A DNA stretch of 64,000 nucleotides from Rufibacter tibetensis (GCF_001310085.1 NZ_CP012643.1:2511001-2575000), one strand, 5' to 3'; numbered from the stretch's first letter, positions 49,807 through 58,953 are shown. Numbers and translations are program-made. Notes: a model not told the origin generated them from the sequence alone.

Positions 49807-51345
49807 TTACCCGGCCCAGCCTTCACGGTCTAAGCTTCGGTATTGGATGGCCTCAGCCAGGTGCTCTATCTTGATGTCCTCTGATCCGGCTAAATCAGCT
49901 ATGGTGCGGCTTACCTTTAGAATGCGGTCATACGCCCTGGCAGAAAGACCTAGCCTTTCCATAGCGGTCTTCAACAACAACCTGCCTGCTTCATTAATAC
50001 GGCAAAGGTCTTTCACCATCTGAGGAGGCATCATGGCGTTGGAATGTATCTCAGGAAAGGCTTCAAACCGTCTGGCCTGCCATTGCCGTGCCCGCTCTAC
50101 CCGTTCTCTAATGTCTGCACTGGTTTCTGTTTTGCGCGTCTCAGTCATTTGGTCAAACGAAACGGGCGTTACTTCTACGTGCAGGTCAATACGGTCCAGC
50201 AGCGGTCCGCTTACTTTGTTCAGGTAACGCTGTACCACGCCCGGGCCGCAGACGCAATCTTTGTTGGGGTCGTTATAAAATCCACAAGGGCACGGGTTCA
50301 TGCTAGCCACCAGCATAAAGTTGGCCGGAAAGTCAATGGTCAAACGGGCGCGGGAAATAGTCACCCGCCGTTCCTCCAACGGTTGACGCATTACTTCCAG
50401 CACCGTGCGTTTAAATTCCGGCAACTCATCTAAGAAAAGAACCCCATTGTGCGATAATGAAATCTCACCGGGCTGTGGGTTGCCTCCTCCGCCTACTAAC
50501 GCAACATCTGAAATGGTATGGTGCGGGGCTCTGAACGGACGTTGCGCCATCAAAGATCCCTGTGCGCCCAGCTTTCCAGCCACCGAATGAATCTTGGTAG
50601 TCTCCAGCGCTTCATGCAGTGTAAGCGGCGGCAGAATGGAAGGCAGCCGCTTGGCCAGCATGGTTTTACCGGCGCCCGGAGGCCCGATCATGATCACGTT
50701 ATGCCCACCGGCTGCCGCAATCTCCAAAGCCCGCTTTATATTTTCCTGGCCTTGCACATCGGCGAAGTCAGCGGTGTATTGGTGCACAGTGGCCTGAAAA
50801 AGGTCGCGGGTGTCTATTTTTAAGGGAGGAATGGAGAGGTCGCCGGACAGGAAGTCAATGGCTTCTTTTAAGTTGGAGACGCCAATCACATCCAGGTTAT
50901 TTACAATGGCGGCTTCCTGGGCGTTCTGCTTGGGTAGGATAAAGCCTTTGTATCCTTCTTTGCGCGCCTGGATGGCGATGGGCAACACCCCCTTGATGGG
51001 CCTTAACTCACCATCAAGTGCCAGTTCGCCCATAATAAGGTACTGGTCCAGGTGGTCGGTGATGAGTTGGTCTGAGGCGGCCAGAATGCCTATGGCAATG
51101 GGCAGGTCATAAGCAGACCCTTCTTTCCGGACATCGGCGGGAGCCATGTTGATGACTACCTTTTGGCGCGGCATCCGATAGCCATGGTGCTTCAGCGCAG
51201 ATTCAATCCGCTGCTCACTTTCTTTGATGGCGTTGTCGGGCAGGCCCACTAAGTAATACTTCGTACCCGGGGTAACATTGACTTCAATGGTGATGGTAAA
51301 CGCGTTCACGCCTTGTACGGCGCTTCCGTAGGTCTTTACAAGCAT
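49807..51345 (-). CDS. comM: YifB/ComM-family Mg-chelatase-like ATPase
   Basis: AAA+ ATPase; the ComM orthologue promotes branch migration in natural transformation. 512 residues. N-terminal Lon-protease-like domain (NAFTITIEVNVTPGTKYYLV, VNMAPADVRKEGSAYDLPIA). Then the AAA+ core: Walker A GPPGAGKTMLAKRLPSILPP, GEISLSHNGVLFLDELPEF (Walker B) and sensor MNPCPCGFY. The ADRILDVHVEVTPV-like C-terminal part reads LLDRIDLHVEVTPV. Presence does not prove competence. Confidence 0.95.
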   Translation of the reverse strand: MLVKTYGSAVQGVNAFTITIEVNVTPGTKYYLVGLPDNAIKESEQRIESALKHHGYRMPRQKVVINMAPADVRKEGSAYDLPIAIGILAASDQLITDHLDQYLIMGELALDGELRPIKGVLPIAIQARKEGYKGFILPKQNAQEAAIVNNLDVIGVSNLKEAIDFLSGDLSIPPLKIDTRDLFQATVHQYTADFADVQGQENIKRALEIAAAGGHNVIMIGPPGAGKTMLAKRLPSILPPLTLHEALETTKIHSVAGKLGAQGSLMAQRPFRAPHHTISDVALVGGGGNPQPGEISLSHNGVLFLDELPEFKRTVLEVMRQPLEERRVTISRARLTIDFPANFMLVASMNPCPCGFYNDPNKDCVCGPGVVQRYLNKVSGPLLDRIDLHVEVTPVSFDQMTETRKTETSADIRERVERARQWQARRFEAFPEIHSNAMMPPQMVKDLCRINEAGRLLLKTAMERLGLSARAYDRILKVSRTIADLAGSEDIKIEHLAEAIQYRSLDREGWAG

Positions 51346-51459
51346 AGAATTTACAGATAGAATATTGAATTAACTGCAAGAGGCAACATCATCAACTTCG
51401 GCGACGAGCCGATGTTTGTGGTGCCTCACTTAATTTCTACCTCCAGACAGACGGTAAGG

Positions 51460-52044
51460 CTATGCCATTTGTTTCTCCAGTAGCAGAATGAGAATATGAA
51501 TGACTTTGATGTGGATTTCCTGAATTCTATCGGCGTAGCCGAAATGGGGAACTCTGATTTCCACATCGCTTAAAGAGGCCAGTTTGCCGCCGTCTTTGCC
51601 GGTAAGCGTGACAACATGAGCGCCTGCCGCTTTGGCGGCCTCGGCGGCTCTAAGCACGTTAGCCGAGTTGCCGCTGGTGCTGATACCCAATAATACATCG
51701 CCGGGTCTGATGAGCGCCTGCACATAGCGGGAGAATACGTGATCATACCCGTAATCATTGATAACGCAACTCATATGGCTTGGATCTGAGATGGAAATAG
51801 CGGCCATAGGGGCGCGGTCATCACGGTAGCGGCCGGTGAGTTCCTCTGCGAAGTGCATGGCGTCACACATGGAACCTCCGTTGCCGCAGGAAAGAATTTT
51901 GCCCTCGTTTTTCAGGCTGTTGGCCATGAGCTGGGCTGCCGCCTCAATGGAAGAAATGGTAGCGGGCTGGGCCAGAAAATCAGTTAGCACCTGTTGGGCT
52001 TGTTGCAGTTCCTGCAGAATAAGGGCAGAAGGCGAGGTAGTCAT
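51460..52044 (-). CDS. gmhA: Phosphoheptose isomerase (SIS domain)
   Basis: Converts sedoheptulose 7-phosphate to D-glycero-D-manno-heptose 7-phosphate for LPS core or S-layer glycans. 194 residues. SIS motifs: [49 protein letters not shown] and the C-terminal catalytic His in [10 protein letters not shown]. The rest of the heptose pathway is not in the window. It follows a small membrane gene by 6 bp, so likely one operon. Confidence 0.92.
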   Translation of the reverse strand: MTTSPSALILQELQQAQQVLTDFLAQPATISSIEAAAQLMANSLKNEGKILSCGNGGSMCDAMHFAEELTGRYRDDRAPMAAISISDPSHMSCVINDYGYDHVFSRYVQALIRPGDVLLGISTSGNSANVLRAAEAAKAAGAHVVTLTGKDGGKLASLSDVEIRVPHFGYADRIQEIHIKVIHILILLLEKQMA

Positions 52045-52050
52045 GTAGTA

Positions 52051-52545
52051 TTAATGTGGCCGGCGGTCTGTCGGCGGCAAGTTGGGATTTTGATCGGGGT
52101 TCAACGTGGGTGGCATGGGAGCGGGCGTAATAATAGGTCCCTGCTCTGTTGTCCAGGTCTGCTCTGCATGGGGGCCAGTTGCCGGAGGAATTGGCTCCGG
52201 CCGGGCAGACCCAGATTCTGGAATAAGCGGAGCGGCAGAGGTTTTTAACTGCTGGTCATAATGCTTCGCTTTCCATTCTGTGTGCTTCGCCCTTAGTTCG
52301 GCATGCTGCCTGCTCTCACGGCCCAAACTTCGTTTTAGGGTGGCAATATACGCGTTTTCCAGCAAGAGTTCTGTCAATAGCAAAACTGCTCCGCCCCAAA
52401 GCAGGTAGTTGAAGAACTCTGCGTTATCAGTTAAATCAAACAGGGCCACAAACTTAGAGACGCTGAGAATGCGCAGCAAAAACAGGAAGGCAATAAGCAA
52501 ATACACCATCACCAGAATATTGATCGCTTTTTTCAAAGTCTCCAT
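52051..52545 (-). CDS. Small membrane protein with Pro-rich tail, unknown
   Basis: 164 residues from ATG 52545; a GTG at 52551 is possible. Two hydrophobic segments (INILVMVYLLIAFLFLLRIL and FFNYLLWGGAVLLLTELLL), then a charged coiled-coil-like stretch (RESRQHAELRAKHTEWKAK) and a proline-rich tail (PEPIPPATGP, PNLPPTDRRPH). No recognised family. Placed 6 bp before gmhA in transcription order. Confidence 0.7.
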   Translation of the reverse strand: METLKKAINILVMVYLLIAFLFLLRILSVSKFVALFDLTDNAEFFNYLLWGGAVLLLTELLLENAYIATLKRSLGRESRQHAELRAKHTEWKAKHYDQQLKTSAAPLIPESGSARPEPIPPATGPHAEQTWTTEQGPIITPAPMPPTLNPDQNPNLPPTDRRPH

Positions 52546-52645
52546 AGGCACACACGTTTTTAAACATTAGAAATAATGAATATTATAGGCTTTACGCAAA
52601 AGCCGGAAAATAGCTGTGCAAGGTTCTGGCAGGCTTGTAAAAGAA

Positions 52646-52691
52646 GAGCCGCTTTGGGCCTATTTCCGAGAAAACAGGCCCAAAGCGGCTC
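52646..52691. terminator. Terminator of the ABC exporter (element copy 11)
   Basis: GAGCCGCTTTGGGCCT and AGGCCCAAAGCGGCTC, perfect 16-bp arms. The inner part (TTTGGGCCTATTTTC-like) is the dispersed palindrome with an extended GC stem. Confidence 0.8.
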
Positions 52692-52713
52692 CTGAAAAAG
52701 AAGAATTTATTTT

Positions 52714-54546
52714 TTAGGTAGTGTGCTGCATCTGGGTCAGTTTGAAATACAAGCCCCCTTGCTGCACCAGCCCAGAATGATTTCCGCGCTCTACTATGCG
52801 GCCTCCCTGCAAGACAATGATTTCATCTGCGTGCTGGATAGTGCTAAGGCGGTGGGCAATCACGATGGAGGTGCGGTTCTTCATTAGGTTGGTCAAGGCT
52901 TCCTGCACCAGTTTCTCTGATTCGGTATCCAGGGCAGACGTGGCTTCGTCCATAATCAAAATGGGCGGATTCTTCAGGATGGCCCGGGCAATGCTCAACC
53001 GCTGGCGCTGGCCACCGGAAAGTTTGCTGCCCCGGTCGCCGATCACGGTTTGGTAGCCATCCGGCGACTGCACAATGAACTCATGCGCGTTCGCAATCTT
53101 GGCGGCAGCTATGACCTCGGCTTCGGTGGCATCGGTTTTATTAAAAGCTATGTTGTTAAAGATGGTATCATTGAAAAGAATAGATTCCTGCGTCACAATC
53201 CCCATTTGTTCTCTTACAGAATGCAGGGAGCAGTCTCTCAAATCTAAGCCGTCAATGGTGATGGCGCCTTGCGTAGGGTCATAGAAACGCGGCAACAAAT
53301 CGGCCAGCGTAGACTTTCCGCCGCCTGATGGGCCCACCAACGCAATGGTTTTGCCTTTGGGAATACGCAGGTTGATGTCCTGCAGAATGGGGTCATTGTC
53401 GTACCGGAAACTAACGTTCTTGAACTCAATGGCCTGGGTGAACTCCGGCAACGTTTTGGAGTCTGGCCGGTCTCTGATCAATGGTTCAGTGTCAATTAAC
53501 TTGAGTACCCGCTCTCCGGAAACTAACCCGCGCTGAATGTTGCTGAACGCGTTGGAAATGGCTTTCACTGGCACCAGCACCTGTGAGAACAAAGCCAGGT
53601 ACGCAATCAGATCTTCCCCGCCTAAATCAGATTCGCCACGCAATACAAGAGAGCCGCCGTAAAACAGGATACCCGCTACAGCTGTCACACCCATAAACTC
53701 AGAGAAAGGCGAGGCCAAACTGCGTTTGTTATTCATGGAGGTGATGATGCGCGCGTACAGGCTGTTGCTTTGTCTGAACTTGCCTAACACGTATGGCTGG
53801 GCATTGAACCCTTTGATCACGCGCAAGCCACTCAGGGTTTCATCAATAATGCCCAGGATAGACCCTAACGCATCTTGCCCCTGCGACGATTGCCGCTTCA
53901 GTTTCTTGGAAATGGTAGAAATAATAAGGCCTGACACCGGCAGTACAAGCAAACTGAAAAAAGTAAGCTGCGGCGAGATATAGAAGAGTACTACAAAGTA
54001 GCCAATAAGCAGAAAAGGCTCCCGAAACAGCACGTTCAACGTACTTACTACTGAGTTCTCTACTTCCTGCACATCATTGGTGAGTGTTGACATGATGTTG
54101 CCTTTGCGTTGGTTAGAGAAGAAGCCCAACTGCAATTGCGTTAAGCGCTCAAAAACCTGCATTCTCAAGTTTTTTACCACCCTTGCCCGCACCACGCCTT
54201 CAATCCGGAGACCGATGTAGCGAAACACGTTGGCCAGCAGCACTGAAATCACCAACAGAATGCAGATAAAGCGCAGGGCACCAATGCTGCCTTCGGCCTG
54301 AATGATCTGCCCCACATGGTAATAGAAAAACTGGGTAAACCACGCAATGTTGAATTCAAAGGCCGGCACTACTGCCGGAATGTCATCCATGCTTTTCGCC
54401 TGCCCAAATAACACTTTCAGCAAAGGAGCCAGCAACCCGAAATTCAAAACCCCAAAGATGGTTGCCAGTAAAGTGGCCATGGCGTACCACGGAACGTATT
54501 GGCTAAACGGCCGCGCAAATTTTAAAATGCGGAAATAAGTCTTCAT
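52714..54546 (-). CDS. ABC exporter, MsbA-like
   Basis: 610 residues from ATG 54546 (MKTYFRILKFARPFSQYV); a frame open to 54594 is upstream of the -7 box and unlikely. Type IV half-transporter: six-helix membrane domain (about 1-320), then an ABC ATPase with Walker A GPSGGGKSTL, signature LSGGQRQRLSIARA, Walker B ILIMDEATSALD and His-switch IVIAHRLSTI. The sequence resembles MsbA/lipid A-type exporters; substrate not proven. Next to gmhA and a Wzi-like gene, so an envelope role fits. Confidence 0.9.
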   Translation of the reverse strand: MKTYFRILKFARPFSQYVPWYAMATLLATIFGVLNFGLLAPLLKVLFGQAKSMDDIPAVVPAFEFNIAWFTQFFYYHVGQIIQAEGSIGALRFICILLVISVLLANVFRYIGLRIEGVVRARVVKNLRMQVFERLTQLQLGFFSNQRKGNIMSTLTNDVQEVENSVVSTLNVLFREPFLLIGYFVVLFYISPQLTFFSLLVLPVSGLIISTISKKLKRQSSQGQDALGSILGIIDETLSGLRVIKGFNAQPYVLGKFRQSNSLYARIITSMNNKRSLASPFSEFMGVTAVAGILFYGGSLVLRGESDLGGEDLIAYLALFSQVLVPVKAISNAFSNIQRGLVSGERVLKLIDTEPLIRDRPDSKTLPEFTQAIEFKNVSFRYDNDPILQDINLRIPKGKTIALVGPSGGGKSTLADLLPRFYDPTQGAITIDGLDLRDCSLHSVREQMGIVTQESILFNDTIFNNIAFNKTDATEAEVIAAAKIANAHEFIVQSPDGYQTVIGDRGSKLSGGQRQRLSIARAILKNPPILIMDEATSALDTESEKLVQEALTNLMKNRTSIVIAHRLSTIQHADEIIVLQGGRIVERGNHSGLVQQGGLYFKLTQMQHTT

Positions 54547-54577
54547 TCCTGCAAAGGTACTGCTTTGCAGGAATGAA
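54542..54577. promoter_or_regulatory. Palindrome over the ABC exporter promoter, possible operator
   Basis: TTCATTCCTGCAAAG and CTTTGCAGGAATGAA, perfect 15-bp arms, 6-nt spacer (GTACTG). It covers the -7 box and the start codon. As the mRNA starts near ATG, it would act at DNA level. Confidence 0.5.
54552..54559 (-). promoter_or_regulatory. -7 box of the ABC exporter, 5 nt before ATG
   Basis: Minus strand TACCTTTG, then CAGGA, then ATG. The transcript would start at or next to the start codon. It lies inside an inverted repeat (54542-54577). Confidence 0.6.
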
Positions 54578-54601
54578 ACAGCATGGAGTAGCAAGGTGAC
54601 C

Positions 54602-54634
54602 TTTTAGCTCTATTTTCCGAGAAAAAGCCCTAAA
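54602..54634. repeat. Dispersed intergenic palindrome, copy 12
   Basis: TTTTAGCTCTATTTTC, CGA, GAAAAAGCCCTAAA, adjacent to the terminator 54631-54681. Confidence 0.6.
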
Positions 54635-54681
54635 GCAGCATCGCCCGCCACTCTTAAGGAATGACGGGCGATGCTGCTTTA
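54631..54681. terminator. Terminator of the Wzi-like gene
   Basis: TAAAGCAGCATCGCCCG pairs with CGGGCGATGCTGCTTTA; loop 17. AAAGCAG...CTGCTTT class. Confidence 0.8.
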
Positions 54682-54697
54682 AGATGATTGGGTTCTC

Positions 54698-56524
54698 CTA
54701 TAACTCGTGGGTCCGTTGCGGAATGTTCCACCGGAAAGAAATAGCAGAGAAGGAGCTGTTCCGGTTAAACCGACTGTCATTGGCTTCGGCGCGCCGAATC
54801 ACCTGGGTCACGTCCAGGAACATGTTATACATGATCTGGAAAGAAGCAGTGGCCTCTCCGTAAACCTGGTTGGTGGTTACGCCGTCTCCTATCTGAAAAC
54901 CATAATCGCCCGGACGGGTGGTATATGGTTTCAGGACGTTCCCTCCGAAGTTGTACTGAATAATGTTGCCTTCTTCGTCTATGGTGTTGGCTGGATCCTG
55001 CCCGTAACGCGTGGCGATGAGCTTACCGGTAAGCGTTAGCTTAGGCAACGGCTGGTACCGCACAATACCCACGGCCTCGGCCAGGTTGGCTCCCATGGGG
55101 TGCGCCAGTGGCTGCAGATAGTGCTGGTAGTTTTTAGATGGATCTTCGTGTTGGTAAGTAAACGGCCGGGCCAAATTCAACTCTCCTTGCAAATCAAGAT
55201 TGGAAATCCCGAAGGCATCAATGTATTTGGCGCCGCCTTGCAGGGCAAATTTGTTTCCCCACCAACCGTTGCCGGCCCGCAGTTCACTAATGAGGAATTC
55301 ATCCAGCACGGCTTGCCCGTAGAATTGCACGCGGTTAAGGATGTTCCACTTAAAGTCCATTCCTAGTAAGGCGTTGTCTTCTGAACCTAAGCCTTGCTCA
55401 ACGCTGCGGTAGAAAATAACGGGGTTCAGGTACTGCAGCTCAAAACGGCCTCTGTCCCGCCCAAAGATCACAGACTCAAAAACACCCACGTTCAGGTTTG
55501 GCAAAAGGTTTACGCTGAGGTGGTGCAGCGTCATGTACTTTTTGTCGTAGAGTTGATCTGCGAATTTAAAATCTTGGGTGAGTTCGGCGTAGAGGTTGGT
55601 GTACTGCAGCTTCCAAACCTGGGTTTGAAGCTTTAAGAAAAAATAGGGTGCAGCATAATCAGACAGAATCATGGACCGGAACCCGTTGCCGATAAAATTG
55701 CGGTCATGACCCAGCATCACGCTGATGTGTTTGGTAGCCGCATAGTTGACATAGCCTCTGGCCGAGAAAAAGTCATAACCCCCAGAGCCGAACGTTTTCC
55801 AGTAGGCTTCATGTGGCACGATGTTGTCACGTGAAACCCTTTGGTTTACGTACCCGGGTAGTTTCACCTGGTTGTCTGCCAAAAAGGTGTAGAAGCCCAG
55901 TTTTCCATCAAGGGAACCTTCTACCTGTACGCCCCGGGTGTTGAGGTAACGCAACCCATCGGTCTCATTATCTACCCCAGCCTGCAGCCCCAGTACTGGG
56001 TTTACCCGCAAGGTGAAGTCTGGGCTGTCATAATGGTAAAGGTCAATTCTGTTTCTGTAAAAGCGCCGGAAAAAAGAAGGCTTGGCCTCAGGAGCAGACG
56101 TAATAAGAGGGGGAGACGTGATGGGGGTAGTAGGTCGCCCGGTGCTAAGAGAATCCAGAGGGTAGACAGTCAGGGAATCGCTGGAGGTGGTATTGGTGAG
56201 CGTATCACGGGTGTTGATGCTCAGCGTGTCACGGGTATAGTTCCAGTTGTCTCTGAGCAGGTAATTGATGTTGTACTTGTCTGTGCGAGACTGAGGCTTG
56301 GCACCCGGCTTTGCAGCTTCCTGGCGAGCTGCTTCGGCTAACTCGGCTACCCGGGCACGGCCATAGGGTCTGAACGAAGTATGCAGGTTTCCGGTGTTGT
56401 GTTTGATGTGGTAGCGGTCAATCACCCGGTACACATCTTGGTTGAGGGGCACAGTAGCATCCTGCGCCGACGCAGAGCCGGCCATCAGACATAGACCCAA
56501 CAGCAGACGGTATGTTTTTCTCAT
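54698..56524 (-). CDS. Capsule-assembly Wzi-family outer-membrane protein
   Basis: 608 residues with signal peptide (LLLGLCLMAGSASAQ). A helical/Thr-rich N-terminal part with DTLSINTRDTLTNTTSSDSL is followed by a beta-barrel region: SVMLGHDRNFIGNGFRSMIL, APYFFLKLQTQVWKLQYTNL, ESVIFGRDRGRFELQYLNPV and RLNRNSSFSAISFRWNIPQ-type end strands. The LGHDRNFIGNG region resembles Wzi, which anchors capsular polysaccharide. In Bacteroidetes this family is broader, so the capsule role is not proven. Divergent from the FemAB-like gene. Confidence 0.75.
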   Translation of the reverse strand: MRKTYRLLLGLCLMAGSASAQDATVPLNQDVYRVIDRYHIKHNTGNLHTSFRPYGRARVAELAEAARQEAAKPGAKPQSRTDKYNINYLLRDNWNYTRDTLSINTRDTLTNTTSSDSLTVYPLDSLSTGRPTTPITSPPLITSAPEAKPSFFRRFYRNRIDLYHYDSPDFTLRVNPVLGLQAGVDNETDGLRYLNTRGVQVEGSLDGKLGFYTFLADNQVKLPGYVNQRVSRDNIVPHEAYWKTFGSGGYDFFSARGYVNYAATKHISVMLGHDRNFIGNGFRSMILSDYAAPYFFLKLQTQVWKLQYTNLYAELTQDFKFADQLYDKKYMTLHHLSVNLLPNLNVGVFESVIFGRDRGRFELQYLNPVIFYRSVEQGLGSEDNALLGMDFKWNILNRVQFYGQAVLDEFLISELRAGNGWWGNKFALQGGAKYIDAFGISNLDLQGELNLARPFTYQHEDPSKNYQHYLQPLAHPMGANLAEAVGIVRYQPLPKLTLTGKLIATRYGQDPANTIDEEGNIIQYNFGGNVLKPYTTRPGDYGFQIGDGVTTNQVYGEATASFQIMYNMFLDVTQVIRRAEANDSRFNRNSSFSAISFRWNIPQRTHEL

Positions 56525-56637
56525 ATATCTAGTTTGAAGATGCTAAGTTAATGGAATTTTGAGCGTGTACTCTTCCTTTCGCCAACAGGTTGCCTACCCC
56601 AGTAGTAGCGCGGGTATCTGGATAAAGCAAGCAGGAA

Positions 56638-56670
56638 TTTAAGGCCTTCTTTTCCCAAAACAGCCTCAAA
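56638..56670. repeat. Dispersed intergenic palindrome, copy 13
   Basis: TTTAAGGCCTTCTTTTC, CC, AAAACAGCCTCAAA, between divergent genes. Confidence 0.5.
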
Positions 56671-56731
56671 GCAGAAGGAATGCTAGGGAGAACATCGCCT
56701 GAAGCTTTGAAAGCAGTATCTTTCCGGCGCC

Positions 56732-57691
56732 ATGATCCAGTTGTTGCGCCACCATGAGATAGACCCAGTGTTTTGGGAAGCTTGTTTGCAGAAGGCAGAT
56801 AAGCCGCTGGTGTATTTGCATGTCTGGTACCTGAATGTGGTGTGCGCTAACCAATGGGAAGCGCTGGTGGAAATACAAGGGAAAGAATACGTCTCCCTGT
56901 TTCCGCTGCCGGTGAAAAAGCTACTTGGCCGCAAAAGGGTGTATCAACCCTTGTTCACGCAGCAGTTGGGGCTGGCCATCACCGCTGCCAGCCAGCACAG
57001 GTCTGCTGAAGAGTACCTGGCTCTCTTGCCAGAACTTTACGTACAGGTGCACTATCAACTGCCGTGGCCCTTCAGTAATGCTCCTGAACTCCCGGATCAA
57101 TGGGAATGGCGCTGGAGGCCTAATTATGAACTGTCTCTAAAACCAAGTTATGCAATCATAAAGCAAGGGTACACCACTAACCTCCAACGGAATCTGAAGA
57201 AAGCAGTCAAGAGCCAACTAGTCCTGCAACAGACTTCAACTATCGCTCCGCTGATAGCATTGTTCCAAAGCACCAAAGGAAAAGAGCTACCTCTGCGGGA
57301 GCGGCATTATCACCTATTAAAAAAACTTCATGACCAAGCCTTTAAAGAAGGAGTAGGGCAGGTGTGGGAAGTAAGGAACCATAATAATCTGTTAGCCTCT
57401 ACGTTCATCCTCAGCACTGCGCATAGAATTACCTTTCTGTTTGGGGCAAGTTCAAACCAGGGGCGAGCGGTAAACGCGATGGCCTTTCTGCTGGACCATC
57501 TTATACAGAAGGAAGCCAGTTCAGGCAAAACGTTTGACTTTGAAGGGAGCGAAGTACCTGGCGTGGCGAATTTTTACGCTGGCTTTGGTGCGCAGCCGGT
57601 CTCCTACGTATCTTTAAGCAGTAAACCTAAACCCTCTGCGCTGCAATGGACTCCAACCGTCTTCACATTCTTAGCCAAACACCTTCGCTAG
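56732..57691 (+). CDS. FemAB/GNAT-like acyltransferase-fold protein
   Basis: 319 residues. Pattern of a BioF2/FemAB-type GNAT: LVYLHVWYLNVVCANQWEAL, LLGRKRVYQPLFTQQLGLAI, YTTNLQRNLKKAVKSQLV, LLASTFILSTAHRITFLFGA, and the late FDFEGSEVPGVANFYAGFGA segment. The last motif is typical of peptidoglycan-bridge or acyl-CoA-type GNATs in Bacteroidetes; the true substrate is unknown. It overlaps upp by 46 bp, the largest overlap in the window. Confidence 0.75.
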   Translation: MIQLLRHHEIDPVFWEACLQKADKPLVYLHVWYLNVVCANQWEALVEIQGKEYVSLFPLPVKKLLGRKRVYQPLFTQQLGLAITAASQHRSAEEYLALLPELYVQVHYQLPWPFSNAPELPDQWEWRWRPNYELSLKPSYAIIKQGYTTNLQRNLKKAVKSQLVLQQTSTIAPLIALFQSTKGKELPLRERHYHLLKKLHDQAFKEGVGQVWEVRNHNNLLASTFILSTAHRITFLFGASSNQGRAVNAMAFLLDHLIQKEASSGKTFDFEGSEVPGVANFYAGFGAQPVSYVSLSSKPKPSALQWTPTVFTFLAKHLR

Positions 57692-58311
57692 CCAATCATT
57701 TCATTTCTGAGTTGCGCGACGTAACGGTGCAGAAAGACAGCTTGCGGTTCCGCCGGAATCTTGAGCGCTTGGGAGAGATCATGGCGTACAAGATATCGGA
57801 AACCTTGGCGTATTCAGAACAAACCATTCAAACCCCTCTGGCCAGAACGCAGCAAACGTTGCTACAAGAGTTCCCGGTGCTGGCTACCGTGCTTAGGGCC
57901 GGTTTGCCGTTCCACCAGGGGTTCCTGAATTATTTTGATCATGCTACCAGTGCTTTTGTGGGGGCCTATAGGGTAGAGGGCGGACGCAAACTATCTGTTC
58001 ACTTAGACTACATGGCTACGCCGCACCTGGAGGGCAAGATCCTGATTCTGGTGGACCCTATGTTGGCTACCGGAAAGTCCTTGGTGCTCACGTATAAGGA
58101 CATGCTTCTGTATGGCACGCCCAAGCGAATTATCATTGCGGCCATCATTGCCAGCCCCGAAGGAGTAACGCATGTACAAGAGCAAATACCCGAAGCGGAG
58201 CTTTGGCTGGGCGCCCTTGATGAACACCTGAATGATCATGCCTATATAGTGCCAGGTTTAGGAGATGCCGGAGATCTGGCATTCGGTGAAAAAAATGAGA
58301 AAGTGCAATAA
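57646..58311 (+). CDS. upp: Uracil phosphoribosyltransferase
   Basis: Salvages uracil to UMP with PRPP. 221 residues. Seen: VHILSQ-type start (LHILSQTPSLANHF), SLRFRRNLERLGEIMAYKI, ATVLRAGLPFHQGFLNYF and the PRPP motif ILVDPMLATGKSL. The C-terminal PGLGDAGDLAFG loop binds uracil. The start at 57646 overlaps the FemAB-like gene by 46 bp; the conserved N-terminus is encoded within the overlap, so the overlap is real. Confidence 0.95.
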   Translation: MDSNRLHILSQTPSLANHFISELRDVTVQKDSLRFRRNLERLGEIMAYKISETLAYSEQTIQTPLARTQQTLLQEFPVLATVLRAGLPFHQGFLNYFDHATSAFVGAYRVEGGRKLSVHLDYMATPHLEGKILILVDPMLATGKSLVLTYKDMLLYGTPKRIIIAAIIASPEGVTHVQEQIPEAELWLGALDEHLNDHAYIVPGLGDAGDLAFGEKNEKVQ

Positions 58312-58451
58312 GATACTTTCTTTTGACCTAGTACCTTCTGGCAAAGGAGCGTTACTAGTAAAGTAGTTTAGTGTGCAAAGTTCTTGTTTTAAAGGGCTTG
58401 CAGATAAGATAAGGGTAAGATGTTGGATGTAACTTTTGATTTTAAGGCTGT

Positions 58452-58913
58452 ATGATTGCTGCAGTTCTAAAATATATTTCTGTTTATCTTCTGAGCGCGG
58501 TAAAGTTCTTTGGAGGTCCTTTGGTTGGGTTAACCATGGGGGTATCCTTTTGGGCTACTCTAGGGCTAACCATTGCGGGCATGATGACTAGCGTAGTGCT
58601 GTTTTCATTGATAGGCTCAGCGGTGCATGACCGGTACGTAGCCCGCCAACGCGCGAAAAACAAGCCCATGTTTAGTAAGAAGAACCGCCGCATCGTTTCG
58701 GTTTGGAAGCGGTTTGGCATGTCTGGTATTGCTTTCCTTACGCCCGTACTCTTCACGCCAATTGTAGGCACCGTGCTGGCCACCGTTCTGGGAGTATCCA
58801 AAAGCCGAATCTTGTTACACATGCTTTGGAGCGCTGTCTTCTGGGGGTTCGCTGTAACCCTTACTCTATATAAACTGAGCCACCTGCCTTTTCTGCAGTT
58901 CCTGCAGAAGTAG
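58452..58913 (+). CDS. Small integral membrane protein, unknown
   Basis: 153 residues, about four hydrophobic segments: ISVYLLSAVKFFGGPLVGLT, ATLGLTIAGMMTSVVLFSLI, SGIAFLTPVLFTPIVGTVLA and LHMLWSAVFWGFAVTLTLYK. A basic loop (RQRAKNKPMFSKKNRRIVSV) separates the pairs. The GFGMSGIAFLTPVLFTPIVG-like stretch resembles small-SNARE-associated/DedA-like half-proteins, but I cannot assign it. Follows upp by 140 bp. Confidence 0.7.
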   Translation: MIAAVLKYISVYLLSAVKFFGGPLVGLTMGVSFWATLGLTIAGMMTSVVLFSLIGSAVHDRYVARQRAKNKPMFSKKNRRIVSVWKRFGMSGIAFLTPVLFTPIVGTVLATVLGVSKSRILLHMLWSAVFWGFAVTLTLYKLSHLPFLQFLQK

Positions 58914-58953
58914 TTGCTGGTTGTTAATCGCTAATTGCTTTATATTGATATAA

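Noticed and set aside
54547-54594. Upstream start of the ABC exporter
   Set aside because: Lies across and upstream of the -7 box; conservation begins at MKTYFRILKFARPF.
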